Shown here: positions 25,545 to 32,830 of the stretch, piece after piece
Numbering within the stretch: the stretch's first letter is position 1
Layout of the letters: the number at the start of each line of letters is the position of its first letter
Assembly: GCA_026002975.1 (NCBI GenBank)
Contig: BPGJ01000017.1
Location: 1 to 40,587 of the forward strand
Source of the DNA: Acidimicrobiia bacterium
GTDB taxonomy: Bacteria > Actinomycetota > Acidimicrobiia > Spongiisociales > ZC4RG35
DNA length: 40,587 nt
Direction: 5' to 3'
Notes under the pieces: generated by a model
Seen by the model: only the letters and a program-made list of their open reading frames with translations
Told to the model about the DNA's origin: nothing
Databases searched by the model: none
Position numbers and translations under genes: made by a program

Positions 25545-25576
25545 AGGAGACGCCGGCCTTCGGGCCGGCGTCTCCT
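25545..25576 (+). promoter_or_regulatory. Perfect 14-bp stem with UUCG tetraloop between binding protein and permease genes
   Basis: AGGAGACGCCGGCC (25545-25558), TTCG, and GGCCGGCGTCTCCT (25563-25576) form an uninterrupted hairpin. There is no T run after it on the plus strand, so it is not a standard intrinsic terminator. It most likely protects the upstream mRNA from 3' decay or partly attenuates reading into the permeases, giving more binding protein than permease. Confidence 0.75.
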
Positions 25577-25615
25577 GTATGGTCGAGGGCGAAGGCCGAG
25601 ACGGAAGGTGGTGGG

Positions 25616-27520
25616 ATGCAGCAGCTGATCCAGACCATCCTCGGGATCGTGGTCGCGGTCGGGGTGAGCGCTCTGCTGTTCGTGGGCGCCAACAAGTGGG
25701 CCGACCAGGCCCTGGTCTCCTGGCGGCGGTTCGCAGCCCTGAGCTGGGCGCTGGGAGGCGCGGTGTTCGGGGTGGTCCTGGTGGGGAACCGGCTGGTGGC
25801 CTGGCGACCCGCCGGCGACGGCGGTCCCGACCTGACCTGGCTGCTGCCCCCTCTCCTGGGTGTCCTCTTCGGCCTGTGGGGGTGGCTGGGTACGGAACGT
25901 GAGGGCGCGGGCCGCGTCCTCTGGTGGGCGGGCGGAGGTGTGGTTCTCGGCCTGATCGTCGGGGTGTTCGCCCGATCGGCCACCTTCCCGGCCATGCGGA
26001 TAGTGCCCCTGGTGGCGTGGCCGGCTGCGATTGGTCTCCTGTGGGGCGGATGGAATGCGGTGAGAGGACGGCGATTCCTCCCCGGGGCGGTTTCGGGCGC
26101 GACCGTCGGCTGGCTGGCCGGAGCCTTCGGAGTACCCACCCTGGGCGGTGGAACCCGACTCGAAGCGATGATGGGATGGGCTCTCCTGGTGGGCGGCGTG
26201 GGTCTGCGGATCGGAATCGGGTCTCCTTTCGGGGTAGAAGAGAGACGGCGGCTGGTCGAACGAGCCCGCACCGTCATCTTCCTCGCACCGGCCCTGGGAT
26301 TCATCGGCTGGGCACTGGTATTCCCCACCATCCGCACGGTCTACATGAGCTTTTTGGACCGGCGGGCCGAACGGTGGGTCGGGCTGGCCAACTACCAGCG
26401 GACATTCACCGACCCCACCATCTTCAAAGTCGAGGGCTGGCCGGAGATCTTCCGGAGCGAATTGTTCTACTGGTCGGTCGGCCTGGCCCTGGTCGGTCTG
26501 ATCGCCGGCCGGTTGCTGGGACGCCAGTCGGGACGGGCCTTCGAAGTTGGTGGCCTATCGGTCACCCCGCTGGCCGCCTCCGTGTTCCTGTTCGCCTTTG
26601 CCGCGTTCTCCAAACTCCGGGGGACCATCTTCAACAACCTGTGGTGGATCTTCACCGTCACCATCCTGGCTACCGGTCTCGGTCTGGCCATAGCCGTGCT
26701 GGCCGACCGGGCTCGCTTCGAGTCGGTGGCCAAGTCGATCATCTTCATGCCCATGGCGATCTCGTTTGTCGGGGCCGGGATCATCTGGCGGTTCATGTAC
26801 ATCGCCCGTCCTCCCGACCGGACCCAGACCGGTGTCCTCAACGCCCTGTGGGTGTGGCTCGGCCGGGTGTCCCACAGCAACGGGAGATACGTGGCGGCTC
26901 TACTCCTCGGGGTCGCCTTGGCCGCCCTGCTCTACGTCGCCTGGAGGGGCTACCAGGCCGGCTCCAACTCGCTCGCCATCGGTTCGCTGGTTACCGCCGC
27001 CCCGGTGGTGTGGCTCATCTATCGGTTCCTCGGTCCCGGAATAGGCGGGTTCCAGACCATGCCGGACGGAACCATCGCTCCTGCCACCGTCTTGTTCCTC
27101 CAGGAGATCCCCTTCAACAACGTGTGGCTGATGGTCCCGTTCATTTGGATATACGTGGGCTTCTGCATGGTGATCTTCTCGGCGGCCATCAAGGGCGTGC
27201 CGTCGGATCTGATCGAGGCGGCCAAGGTGGACGGCGCCACCGAAGCTCAGACGTTCTGGAGGGTGGTGGTCCCCCAGATCGCCCCCACCATCGGGGTGGT
27301 GGTCACGACCCTGATCGTCGTGGTGGCCAAGGTGTTCGACATCGTCAAGGTGATGACCAACGGCAACTTCGACACCCAGGTCTTGGCCAACGAGATGTGG
27401 CAGCGGGCCTTCACCGAGCTGGACTTCGGCCTCGGGTCGGCCCTGGCGGTCCTGATCTTCGTGGCGGTGCTACCGATCATGTACCTGAACATCCGGCGCA
27501 TGCAGAAGGAGGCTCTGTAG
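25616..27520 (+). CDS. Enlarged sugar ABC transporter permease (MalF/AglF-type)
   Basis: A 634-residue membrane protein, nearly twice the usual 290-330 residues. The permease core begins near residue 212 (RARTVIFLAPALGFIGWALV, then PTIRTVYMSFLD). The cytoplasmic EAA loop that contacts the ATPase is EAAKVDGATEAQTFW at about residue 534. Before the core lie about 210 residues with roughly six hydrophobic helices and no motif I recognise. Two further insertions interrupt the core: a helix pair around residues 282-325 (LFYWSVGLALVGLIAGRLLG, then VTPLAASVFLFAFAAFSKL) and another around 423-475 (VAALLLGVALAALLYVAW). The total may reach 16 helices. It is translated from ATG 25616 with a purine-rich upstream sequence, and its TAG abuts the next ATG. 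Confidence 0.87.
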   Translation: MQQLIQTILGIVVAVGVSALLFVGANKWADQALVSWRRFAALSWALGGAVFGVVLVGNRLVAWRPAGDGGPDLTWLLPPLLGVLFGLWGWLGTEREGAGRVLWWAGGGVVLGLIVGVFARSATFPAMRIVPLVAWPAAIGLLWGGWNAVRGRRFLPGAVSGATVGWLAGAFGVPTLGGGTRLEAMMGWALLVGGVGLRIGIGSPFGVEERRRLVERARTVIFLAPALGFIGWALVFPTIRTVYMSFLDRRAERWVGLANYQRTFTDPTIFKVEGWPEIFRSELFYWSVGLALVGLIAGRLLGRQSGRAFEVGGLSVTPLAASVFLFAFAAFSKLRGTIFNNLWWIFTVTILATGLGLAIAVLADRARFESVAKSIIFMPMAISFVGAGIIWRFMYIARPPDRTQTGVLNALWVWLGRVSHSNGRYVAALLLGVALAALLYVAWRGYQAGSNSLAIGSLVTAAPVVWLIYRFLGPGIGGFQTMPDGTIAPATVLFLQEIPFNNVWLMVPFIWIYVGFCMVIFSAAIKGVPSDLIEAAKVDGATEAQTFWRVVVPQIAPTIGVVVTTLIVVVAKVFDIVKVMTNGNFDTQVLANEMWQRAFTELDFGLGSALAVLIFVAVLPIMYLNIRRMQKEAL

Positions 27521-28477
27521 ATGGCGACCATGACCCGAGTCGAGAAGCTGGCGGTGGCGGGCCGCACCATGGGGGTGGGGGGGCGGCTCTATCGCATCCT
27601 CTCGGCGGTTCCGACCTGGGTCCTCTGGGGGCTGGTGGTGATCTGGAGCCTCCCCACCTTCACCGTGTTGGTCAACTCGTTCCGCACCGCCGACGCCCAA
27701 CGGGCGGTGGCCTGGTGGAACGACTTCGGTGGCTACACCCTGGAGAACTACGCCGAGGTCCTCGGATCGGGGGTGACGGGAGGCATGGCCCAGGCTCTGC
27801 TCAACTCCTTCTCCATCGCCATCCCGGCGACCATCATCCCGATCGCCATCGCAGCTTTCGCGGCGTACGCATTCGCCTGGATGGACTTCAAAGGCCGGGA
27901 GTGGTGGTTCATCGGCACCGTCTCGCTGTTGGCGGTTCCGCTCCAGACGGCGCTGATCCCCCTGCTCACCATGTTCTCGCGGGGCGGCCGGTGGACCCTG
28001 CCCTTCTTCGAGAAGACCGTCACCCTGTTCCCCGACGTCGACCTGGCCGGGGACCTCACCTCGGTCTGGCTGGCCCACACCGGGTTCGCGCTCCCCTTCG
28101 CCATCTTCCTGCTCCACAACTACATCTCGGGTCTACCCAAGGACGTGTTCGAGTCGGCCTACATCGACGGGGCGGACCACTACACGATCTTCTGGCGACT
28201 GGTGGTCCCCCTCTCGGTCCCTGTGCTGGCCGCCTTCGCCATCTTCCAGTTCCTGTGGACCTGGAACGACTATCTGATCGCCCTTACCTTCATCGGGGGC
28301 AACCGGGAGGCGCTCCCCGCCACCGTGGCGATCGCTTCGCTGGCCGGGGAGTTCGGCCTGCGGGAACACCTCCTCACGGCGGGGGCGTTCGTCCAGGCGT
28401 TCGTGCCGATAATCGTGTTCTTCGCTCTGCAGCGCTACTTCGTGAGGGGCATCCTCGCCGGATCGGTCAAAGGCTGA
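27521..28477 (+). CDS. Sugar ABC transporter permease (MalG/AglG-type)
   Basis: A 318-residue inner-membrane permease of the carbohydrate (CUT1) class. It has about six transmembrane helices and the EAA-type loop ESAYIDGADHYTIFWRLVVP, which docks on the ATPase. FLWTWNDYLIALTFIGG is a common family sequence. The ATG directly follows the stop of the first permease, so they are translated together and presumably form a heterodimer. No ATPase gene is in the operon; a shared MsmK/UgpC-type ATPase elsewhere is the usual arrangement for CUT1 systems. The 3' end overlaps the convergent Gfo/Idh/MocA gene by 11 bases. Confidence 0.92.
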   Translation: MATMTRVEKLAVAGRTMGVGGRLYRILSAVPTWVLWGLVVIWSLPTFTVLVNSFRTADAQRAVAWWNDFGGYTLENYAEVLGSGVTGGMAQALLNSFSIAIPATIIPIAIAAFAAYAFAWMDFKGREWWFIGTVSLLAVPLQTALIPLLTMFSRGGRWTLPFFEKTVTLFPDVDLAGDLTSVWLAHTGFALPFAIFLLHNYISGLPKDVFESAYIDGADHYTIFWRLVVPLSVPVLAAFAIFQFLWTWNDYLIALTFIGGNREALPATVAIASLAGEFGLREHLLTAGAFVQAFVPIIVFFALQRYFVRGILAGSVKG

Positions 28478-29546
28478 GACCGCTGGGCAGCACTTCGCTC
28501 ATCTCGACCCAACGGCGCTCCTCGATGCTGCGATGGGCCGCCACCCCCATGGCCACGCTGACCAGACCCGACACGAGCGGCACCTTGGGGGGCGTCCCCG
28601 TCTGGCAGGCGGCCATGAAATCGAGATGCTCCAGGTAGGAGGAGCCATGATGGTGTCCCTGATACCGGATACGGGGGTCGTGGACCACCTCCTCGATCAC
28701 CGAACCGACGAAGTGGGTCCCCCTCAATCCGACCTTGAAGACGTGATCGGGAAGCGAGGCCTCCAGCTTCCCTCGGTCGCCGACCGCCACCACCTCCTCC
28801 TGGTTCTTGGTCGCCTCGGCGAACATGCACAGGTCCAGCATCCCCCGGACGCCGTCCTCGAACTCGACGATCACATAGGCGTTGTCGAGGATGTCGGGTA
28901 CCTCGCCGTCGTACGACTCGTCGAGGTGGTTGACGTCCTGGGCGCCCGACGCCACCAACCTCGAGGGGCGGGATCCTGCGATCTCGCACATCAAGTCGAA
29001 GAAGTGGCAGCACTTCTCGACCAGGGTCCCTCCGGTGTTCCGGTTGAACCGGTTCCAATCGCCCACTTTCACCAGGAAGGGGAACCGGTGTTCCCGGATG
29101 GCGACCATACGGATCCGGCCCACAGTGCCCCGTCGTACCTCGTCGATGAGGCGAGCCACCGGAGGCATGTAGCGGTATTCCAGTCCAACCCAGGTGACCG
29201 CCTGCCGACGGCCGGCGGCTTCGATCACGGCCACGCAGTCCTCGACGGTGGTGCAGAGCGGCTTTTCGACGAGTACGTGCAGATCGGTGGCGAGGACGTC
29301 CAGGAGCACCTCTTTGTGGGTGTGGTTGGGGGTGGCCACCACCACCGCGTCGCACAGGCCCGACGAGATCAACTCGCGGTGGTCGGAGAACCCGACCGCG
29401 TCGGGCACCAACGAGGCAGCGGCCGTCCGGGACCCCTCGAACGGATCGGCGTAGGCGGTGACCTCCGCCCCGTCGATGCGGTTGATGTTCATGATGTGCT
29501 CGACACCCATCATCCCGGTGCCGATCACGCCGTAACGGAAGGTCAT
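28467..29546 (-). CDS. Gfo/Idh/MocA-family NAD-dependent protein (oxidoreductase or NAD-dependent glycosidase)
   Basis: A 359-residue two-domain protein. The NAD Rossmann domain starts RYGVIGTGMMGVEHIM, and the family signature EKPLC follows VLVEKPL. The C-terminal beta-sheet domain has EYRYMPPVARLIDEV, GGTLVEKCCHFFDLMCEI and DNAYVIVEFEDGVRGMLDLC. Most members oxidise sugar or inositol hydroxyls; GH109 and GH188 members instead use bound NAD to cleave glycosides by transient C3 oxidation. GH188 enzymes are sulfoquinovosidases found in sulfosugar clusters that lack the classical GH31 enzyme, which fits the neighbours here. I cannot distinguish oxidoreductase from glycosidase by eye. It faces the permease genes tail to tail and diverges from the aldo/keto reductase. 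Confidence 0.88.
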   Translation of the reverse strand: MTFRYGVIGTGMMGVEHIMNINRIDGAEVTAYADPFEGSRTAAASLVPDAVGFSDHRELISSGLCDAVVVATPNHTHKEVLLDVLATDLHVLVEKPLCTTVEDCVAVIEAAGRRQAVTWVGLEYRYMPPVARLIDEVRRGTVGRIRMVAIREHRFPFLVKVGDWNRFNRNTGGTLVEKCCHFFDLMCEIAGSRPSRLVASGAQDVNHLDESYDGEVPDILDNAYVIVEFEDGVRGMLDLCMFAEATKNQEEVVAVGDRGKLEASLPDHVFKVGLRGTHFVGSVIEEVVHDPRIRYQGHHHGSSYLEHLDFMAACQTGTPPKVPLVSGLVSVAMGVAAHRSIEERRWVEMSEVLPSGLSL

Positions 29547-29550
29547 GGGG

Positions 29551-29561
29551 TTACCCGGAAA
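29551..29561. promoter_or_regulatory. Candidate operator TTaCCcGGaAA in the divergent region
   Basis: A TTnCC-n-GGnAA palindrome lies between the ATG of the Gfo/Idh/MocA gene and that of the aldo/keto reductase. It could coordinate both genes. It is not the LacI consensus, so a second regulator would be needed. Confidence 0.3.
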
Positions 29562-29571
29562 TCTAGGCCGG

Positions 29572-29577
29572 TATGGT
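29572..29577 (+). promoter_or_regulatory. Putative -10 box (TATGGT), leaderless aldo/keto reductase transcript
   Basis: TATGGT is followed by 7 nt and ATG 29585. It overlaps the alternative upstream ATG at 29573, arguing that the downstream ATG is the true start. Confidence 0.4.
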
Positions 29578-29584
29578 GACGAAG

Positions 29585-30466
29585 ATGGAAACCACCGGGC
29601 TCGGGCCCTTCCAGGTGGGACGCCTCGCCTTCGGATGTTGGAGGTTCGTCGGCCACGACCTTCCCACCGCGGTTTCGATCGTCGAAACCGCGTTGGAGTG
29701 CGGCATGAACCTGGTCGACACCGCCGACGTGTACGGGCTGGATTGGGGAGGAGAGGGGTTCGGGGCGGCCGAGGAGCTCCTGGGGAGGGTTCTCCGGGCC
29801 GATCCCGCCATCCGGGAAGCGATGGTGGTGGCCACCAAAGGCGGGATCGTCCCCGGCGTCCCCTACGACTCGTCCCCTGGTCACTTGCGGGCCGCCTGCG
29901 AAGCCTCCCTCCGGCGTCTGGGGGTCGATGTGATCGACCTCTACCAGATCCACCGCCCCGACCTCTACACCCATCCCGCCGAGGTCGCCGAGACCTTGGA
30001 GGAACTGGTTTCGACCGGGAAGGTCAGGTCGGTCGGCGTCTCCAACTACCTGCCCCATCAGGTGGAGGCACTCCAGGCTCACCTCGACATCCCGCTGGTC
30101 AGCATCCAGCCCGAGTTCTCGGTGGTCCACCTCGATCCGATGAAGGACGGCACCCTCGACCTGTGCATGCGTCTAGATATGACCCCCCTCGTCTGGAGTC
30201 CGCTCGGTGGAGGTAGGGTGGTCACCGGGGACGGGATGCGCACCGAGCTGACGGTGACCCTCGACGGTATCGCCGCCAGACACGGCGTCGACCGCTCCGA
30301 GGTGGCGCTGGCGTTCGTCCTCGCCCACCCGTCACGCCCGGTGGCCATCCTCGGCACCCAGAACCCGGACCGCCTACGGCGCTCGGTCAGGGTGTTCGAG
30401 GTGGCCCTCACCCGTTCGGACCTGTACGAGATCCTCGAAGCAGCCCAAGGAGAACCGTTGCCATGA
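29585..30466 (+). CDS. Aldo/keto reductase (SmoB 6-oxo-glucose reductase candidate)
   Basis: A 293-residue NADPH-dependent carbonyl reductase with a TIM-barrel AKR fold. The catalytic tetrad is complete: Asp and Tyr in VDTADVYG (D45, Y50), Lys in VATKGG (K85) and His in DLYQIHRPD (H123). The cofactor-binding C-terminal part includes WSPLGGGRV and ILGTQNPDRLRRS. It resembles the YdhF branch (FGCWRF near the start). I prefer ATG 29585, 7 nt from a -10 box, over ATG 29573, which would add four residues. Its stop overlaps the ATG of the monooxygenase gene (ATGA), so the two enzymes are co-translated and probably act in sequence. In the sulfo-SMO pathway an AKR reduces 6-oxo-glucose, the product of sulfoquinovose desulfonation, to glucose. 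That role is inferred from context. Confidence 0.88.
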   Translation: METTGLGPFQVGRLAFGCWRFVGHDLPTAVSIVETALECGMNLVDTADVYGLDWGGEGFGAAEELLGRVLRADPAIREAMVVATKGGIVPGVPYDSSPGHLRAACEASLRRLGVDVIDLYQIHRPDLYTHPAEVAETLEELVSTGKVRSVGVSNYLPHQVEALQAHLDIPLVSIQPEFSVVHLDPMKDGTLDLCMRLDMTPLVWSPLGGGRVVTGDGMRTELTVTLDGIAARHGVDRSEVALAFVLAHPSRPVAILGTQNPDRLRRSVRVFEVALTRSDLYEILEAAQGEPLP

Positions 30467-31524
30467 TCCCCGAAATCGCCTGGTTCGGAGCCCTGTGCGA
30501 CGACGACTATGAGTATCTGGGTGTCCCCGATCCCAGCCTTCAGAGCTCGTGGCCCCACTGTCGTGACATCGTGCTCACCGCCGACTCGCTGGGCTACGAC
30601 AACGTGCTGCTCCCGTCCGGCTACACGTTGGGTATCGACGCGGTGGCGTTCGCCGGGGGGATCGCCCCCCAGTTGACCCAGATGCACCTGCTGGTAGCGG
30701 TCCGGATGGGGGAGATGTGGGTGCCGCAGCTCGCCCGCCAGCTCGCCACCCTGGATCACATGTGTGGGGGACGGCTCACCGTCAACATCATCTCCAGCGA
30801 CATCCCCGGCGAGACCTTGGAGTCGGGGCCGAGGTACCAGCGCACCCTGGAGTGGATGCAGGTCCTCCGGGCGTTCATGGACGGCGAGTCGGTGTCCTAC
30901 CGAGGGGAGTTCCTCCAGCTCGAGTTGGACCCGCCTCGCATCTGCCGGGGAGGGCAGGCTCCGCCCTTCTACTTCGGAGGGTTCAGCGAGGCGGCCAAGG
31001 ACGTCGCGGCCCGGGAGGCGGACGTCTTCCTCACCTGGCCGGACACGGTGGAGGCGGTAGGTGCGATCTGCAGGGAGATGCAGGACAGAGCAGCCGGTTA
31101 CGGGCGTGAGCTCCTGGTAGGCCTTCGAACCCACGTGATCGTCCGGGAGAGCGAGGAAGAGGCGAAGGAGGCGGCCAGGCGTCTCGTTTCCAAACTCGAT
31201 CCGGAGACGGGAGAGGCGATACGCCGGCGGTCCCTCGACGCCACGTCGGTCGGGGTGCAACGGCAAGCCCAGCTAAGGGAACTGGCCGACGACGAAGGCT
31301 ACGTGGAACCGAACCTGTGGACGGGGATCGGCCGGGCCCGGAGCGGAGCCGGCGCGGCCCTGGTCGGGTCGGCTACGCAGATCAGGGACAAGATCGACGC
31401 CTACCGGGAGGCGGGAGTCTCGGCGTTCATCCTGTCCGGTTATCCACACATCGACGAATGCCGACGTTTCGCCGAGCTGGTCCTAGGCGACCTGGAACAC
31501 GCCCCTCTCAAACCGCGCCTCTGA
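30463..31524 (+). CDS. SsuD-type FMNH2-dependent alkanesulfonate (sulfoquinovose?) monooxygenase
   Basis: A 353-residue class C flavin monooxygenase of the bacterial-luciferase fold. By alignment from memory to E. coli SsuD it keeps the active-site residues with a constant offset of four: R222 and H224 in LRTHVIVRES (Arg226, His228), R293 in GIGRARSGAG (Arg297) and Y327 in FILSGYPHIDE (Tyr331). NLWTGIGRARSGAGAALVG and the ending match SsuD closely. The N-terminal part differs: GALCDDD replaces the PTHGDG region, suggesting another sulfonate. It lacks a partner flavin reductase in the window. Translational coupling to an aldo/keto reductase beside a sugar importer points to a sugar sulfonate, as in SmoC. 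The 3' end overlaps the DUF1992 gene by 17 bases. Confidence 0.88.
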   Translation: MIPEIAWFGALCDDDYEYLGVPDPSLQSSWPHCRDIVLTADSLGYDNVLLPSGYTLGIDAVAFAGGIAPQLTQMHLLVAVRMGEMWVPQLARQLATLDHMCGGRLTVNIISSDIPGETLESGPRYQRTLEWMQVLRAFMDGESVSYRGEFLQLELDPPRICRGGQAPPFYFGGFSEAAKDVAAREADVFLTWPDTVEAVGAICREMQDRAAGYGRELLVGLRTHVIVRESEEEAKEAARRLVSKLDPETGEAIRRRSLDATSVGVQRQAQLRELADDEGYVEPNLWTGIGRARSGAGAALVGSATQIRDKIDAYREAGVSAFILSGYPHIDECRRFAELVLGDLEHAPLKPRL

Positions 31525-31885
31525 GCCGGGAGCGACGCCAGAGCTCGACCACCTCGAGAGGGTCCAGGAGAGGATGTCTCTCGTGGTGGGGGAGCCTGGC
31601 GTTGACCTCCTCCAGGCGTCGGTTGAGCGCATCGACCTCCGAGCGCACCCCGGCGTCGTCGGGAACCATCCACACCATGTCGAGAAACGTCCGGACCTCC
31701 CGGGTCACCTCGCCCAGATCGTCCAGAGCCCGCAGGCGACGCACGTAGCGCTTGGCCCACCATGCCGGATCGTAGGTGTCGTCGAGGTCCTCCAGAGGCC
31801 GGCCCCGGCCCGGCAGGTTGTCGAACTCGCCCCGATCCATGGCTTCGCGGATCAGCCGCTCCACGTGTCCCACCGGTTCGTCCAC
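31508..31885 (-). CDS. DUF1992 (DnaJC28-like conserved domain) protein
   Basis: A 125-residue soluble protein. The DUF1992 signature is plain: HVERLIREAMDRGEFDNLPG, then RGRPLEDL and DPAWWAKRYVRR. The family is widespread in bacteria and forms the conserved domain of eukaryotic DNAJC28; its function is unknown. The C-terminal half is helical and charged, ending HPLLDPLEVVELWRRSRLRG. The start is GTG 31885 because TAGGAT lies 7 nt upstream and nothing else gives a family-length N-terminus. It converges on the monooxygenase gene with a 17-base overlap and appears to be a single-gene unit unrelated to the sugar cluster. Confidence 0.9.
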   Translation of the reverse strand: MDEPVGHVERLIREAMDRGEFDNLPGRGRPLEDLDDTYDPAWWAKRYVRRLRALDDLGEVTREVRTFLDMVWMVPDDAGVRSEVDALNRRLEEVNARLPHHERHPLLDPLEVVELWRRSRLRGAV

Positions 31886-31892
31886 GCCGAGA

Positions 31893-31898
31893 ATCCTA
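31893..31898 (-). promoter_or_regulatory. Putative -10 box (TAGGAT), leaderless DUF1992 transcript
   Basis: TAGGAT on the minus strand, then 7 nt, then GTG 31885. No Shine-Dalgarno sequence is visible. Confidence 0.45.
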
Positions 31899-31926
31899 TT
31901 GGGGTGGCCGGGAGACGCTCAGACGA

Positions 31927-31950
31927 TAAGCTGAACCCGAACGGAGGGGA
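31927..31950 (+). promoter_or_regulatory. Promoter and ribosome binding site before the membrane-protein gene
   Basis: TAAGCT (31927-31932) is a -10 candidate; GGAGGGG (31944-31950) sits directly before TTG 31952. This is a leadered start, unlike most of its neighbours. Confidence 0.4.
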
Positions 31951-31951
31951 A

Positions 31952-32830
31952 TTGAACCGCGACACCTCCCAGACTCTGGGAACCCAGGTACAGACTCCTC
32001 CCCGTGTGGTCGTCCGGACCTCGTGGGGGTTCTTCGTCAACTCGATACTCGCGGCGGCGCTCGCGGTGGTGTTCGCCCGCTCGATAGAACAGTTCGGGGT
32101 GGCGGTAGCCGGAGCCCTGTTCGGCCGCGATCCGGTCTTGGGGGTGACGATCACCGAGTTCAGATCGGATGGCAGCGACGCGGTGCTGCTCGGAGGCACG
32201 ATCGCCAGCCTGGTGACGGGGTCGGTGGGTCTCTTGTTGTTCCCCGCGGCCAAGGACCGCTCGGCCGGAAAGCTGACCCTCCTATGGATGATCCTCTTCA
32301 CCTTCCGCAACGGCCTGATGGACCTGGCCACGTCTCCTTTCTCCGCCGAGTCACCGGTCGCCATCACCCTGGACACCTTCGATGCGCCGGAAGGGCTGGA
32401 TGTGGTGGTGTCCGCCGGAGGATGGGTGGGGCTGCTCCTGGTGGGAGTCGCCGCCGCCGCGGCTTTCCTCGGGTTCGCCCGTCACCGTGCCGAGATCGCC
32501 ACACCGAAGGAGCGGCTCAGGTTCATCACCGCGATCGCTCTCATCCCGGCCGTGGTGGGGCCCCTGCTCGCGGTCCCCTACTTCGTCGGAGCCGATCCGG
32601 TGGGTTACATCAGGACCCTCCCCACGGTGGGGCTGTTCATCCTGATCACCGTCGGGGCGGCACCCTTGACACGGCACGTGAGACTCCCCGACCTGGGAGA
32701 GGAAAGGGGTCTCTCCCCAGGACTGGTCGCTGCACTGGCCATCACCTATCTGGGGCTGAGGTGGGCGATCGGTCCCGGCATCCCCATCCCACCGTGGGGA
32801 GAGAACTTCGAGTGGCGTTTCCGGGAGTGA
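31952..32830 (+). CDS. Integral membrane protein of unknown function
   Basis: About 292 residues from TTG 31952, the start supported by the GGAGGGG just upstream. I count about seven hydrophobic helices: around residues 25-45 (FFVNSILAAALAVVFARSIE), 80-105 (VLLGGTIASLVTGSVGLLLF), 112-130, 160-185 (VGLLLVGVAAAAAFLGFA), 200-220, 232-250 and near 268-280 (LVAALAITYLGLRWAIG). The N-terminus and loops are mildly charged and no catalytic motif stands out. I do not recognise the family. It overlaps the mogA start (GTGA), so it is the first gene of the mogA - histidine kinase - regulator string leading to the CO dehydrogenase genes. A role in sensing or membrane anchoring is possible but unsupported. 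Confidence 0.7.
   Translation: MNRDTSQTLGTQVQTPPRVVVRTSWGFFVNSILAAALAVVFARSIEQFGVAVAGALFGRDPVLGVTITEFRSDGSDAVLLGGTIASLVTGSVGLLLFPAAKDRSAGKLTLLWMILFTFRNGLMDLATSPFSAESPVAITLDTFDAPEGLDVVVSAGGWVGLLLVGVAAAAAFLGFARHRAEIATPKERLRFITAIALIPAVVGPLLAVPYFVGADPVGYIRTLPTVGLFILITVGAAPLTRHVRLPDLGEERGLSPGLVAALAITYLGLRWAIGPGIPIPPWGENFEWRFRE

Noticed and set aside
25545..25576. Intrinsic transcription terminator
   Set aside because: The stem is perfect, but no T run follows on the plus strand and the permeases downstream have no other evident promoter. I treat it as a decay barrier or attenuator.
25924..28638. A plus-strand open frame of about 900 codons over the two permeases
   Set aside because: It is the +1 frame of clear membrane proteins; its translation is Arg/Gly/His-rich with no domain signal.
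30463..31524. Simple SsuD alkanesulfonate use for sulfur scavenging
   Set aside because: No SsuABC-type aliphatic sulfonate importer or SsuE is adjacent; the neighbours are a sugar importer and an aldehyde reductase, and the N-terminal substrate region differs from SsuD. It is kept only as the alternative.
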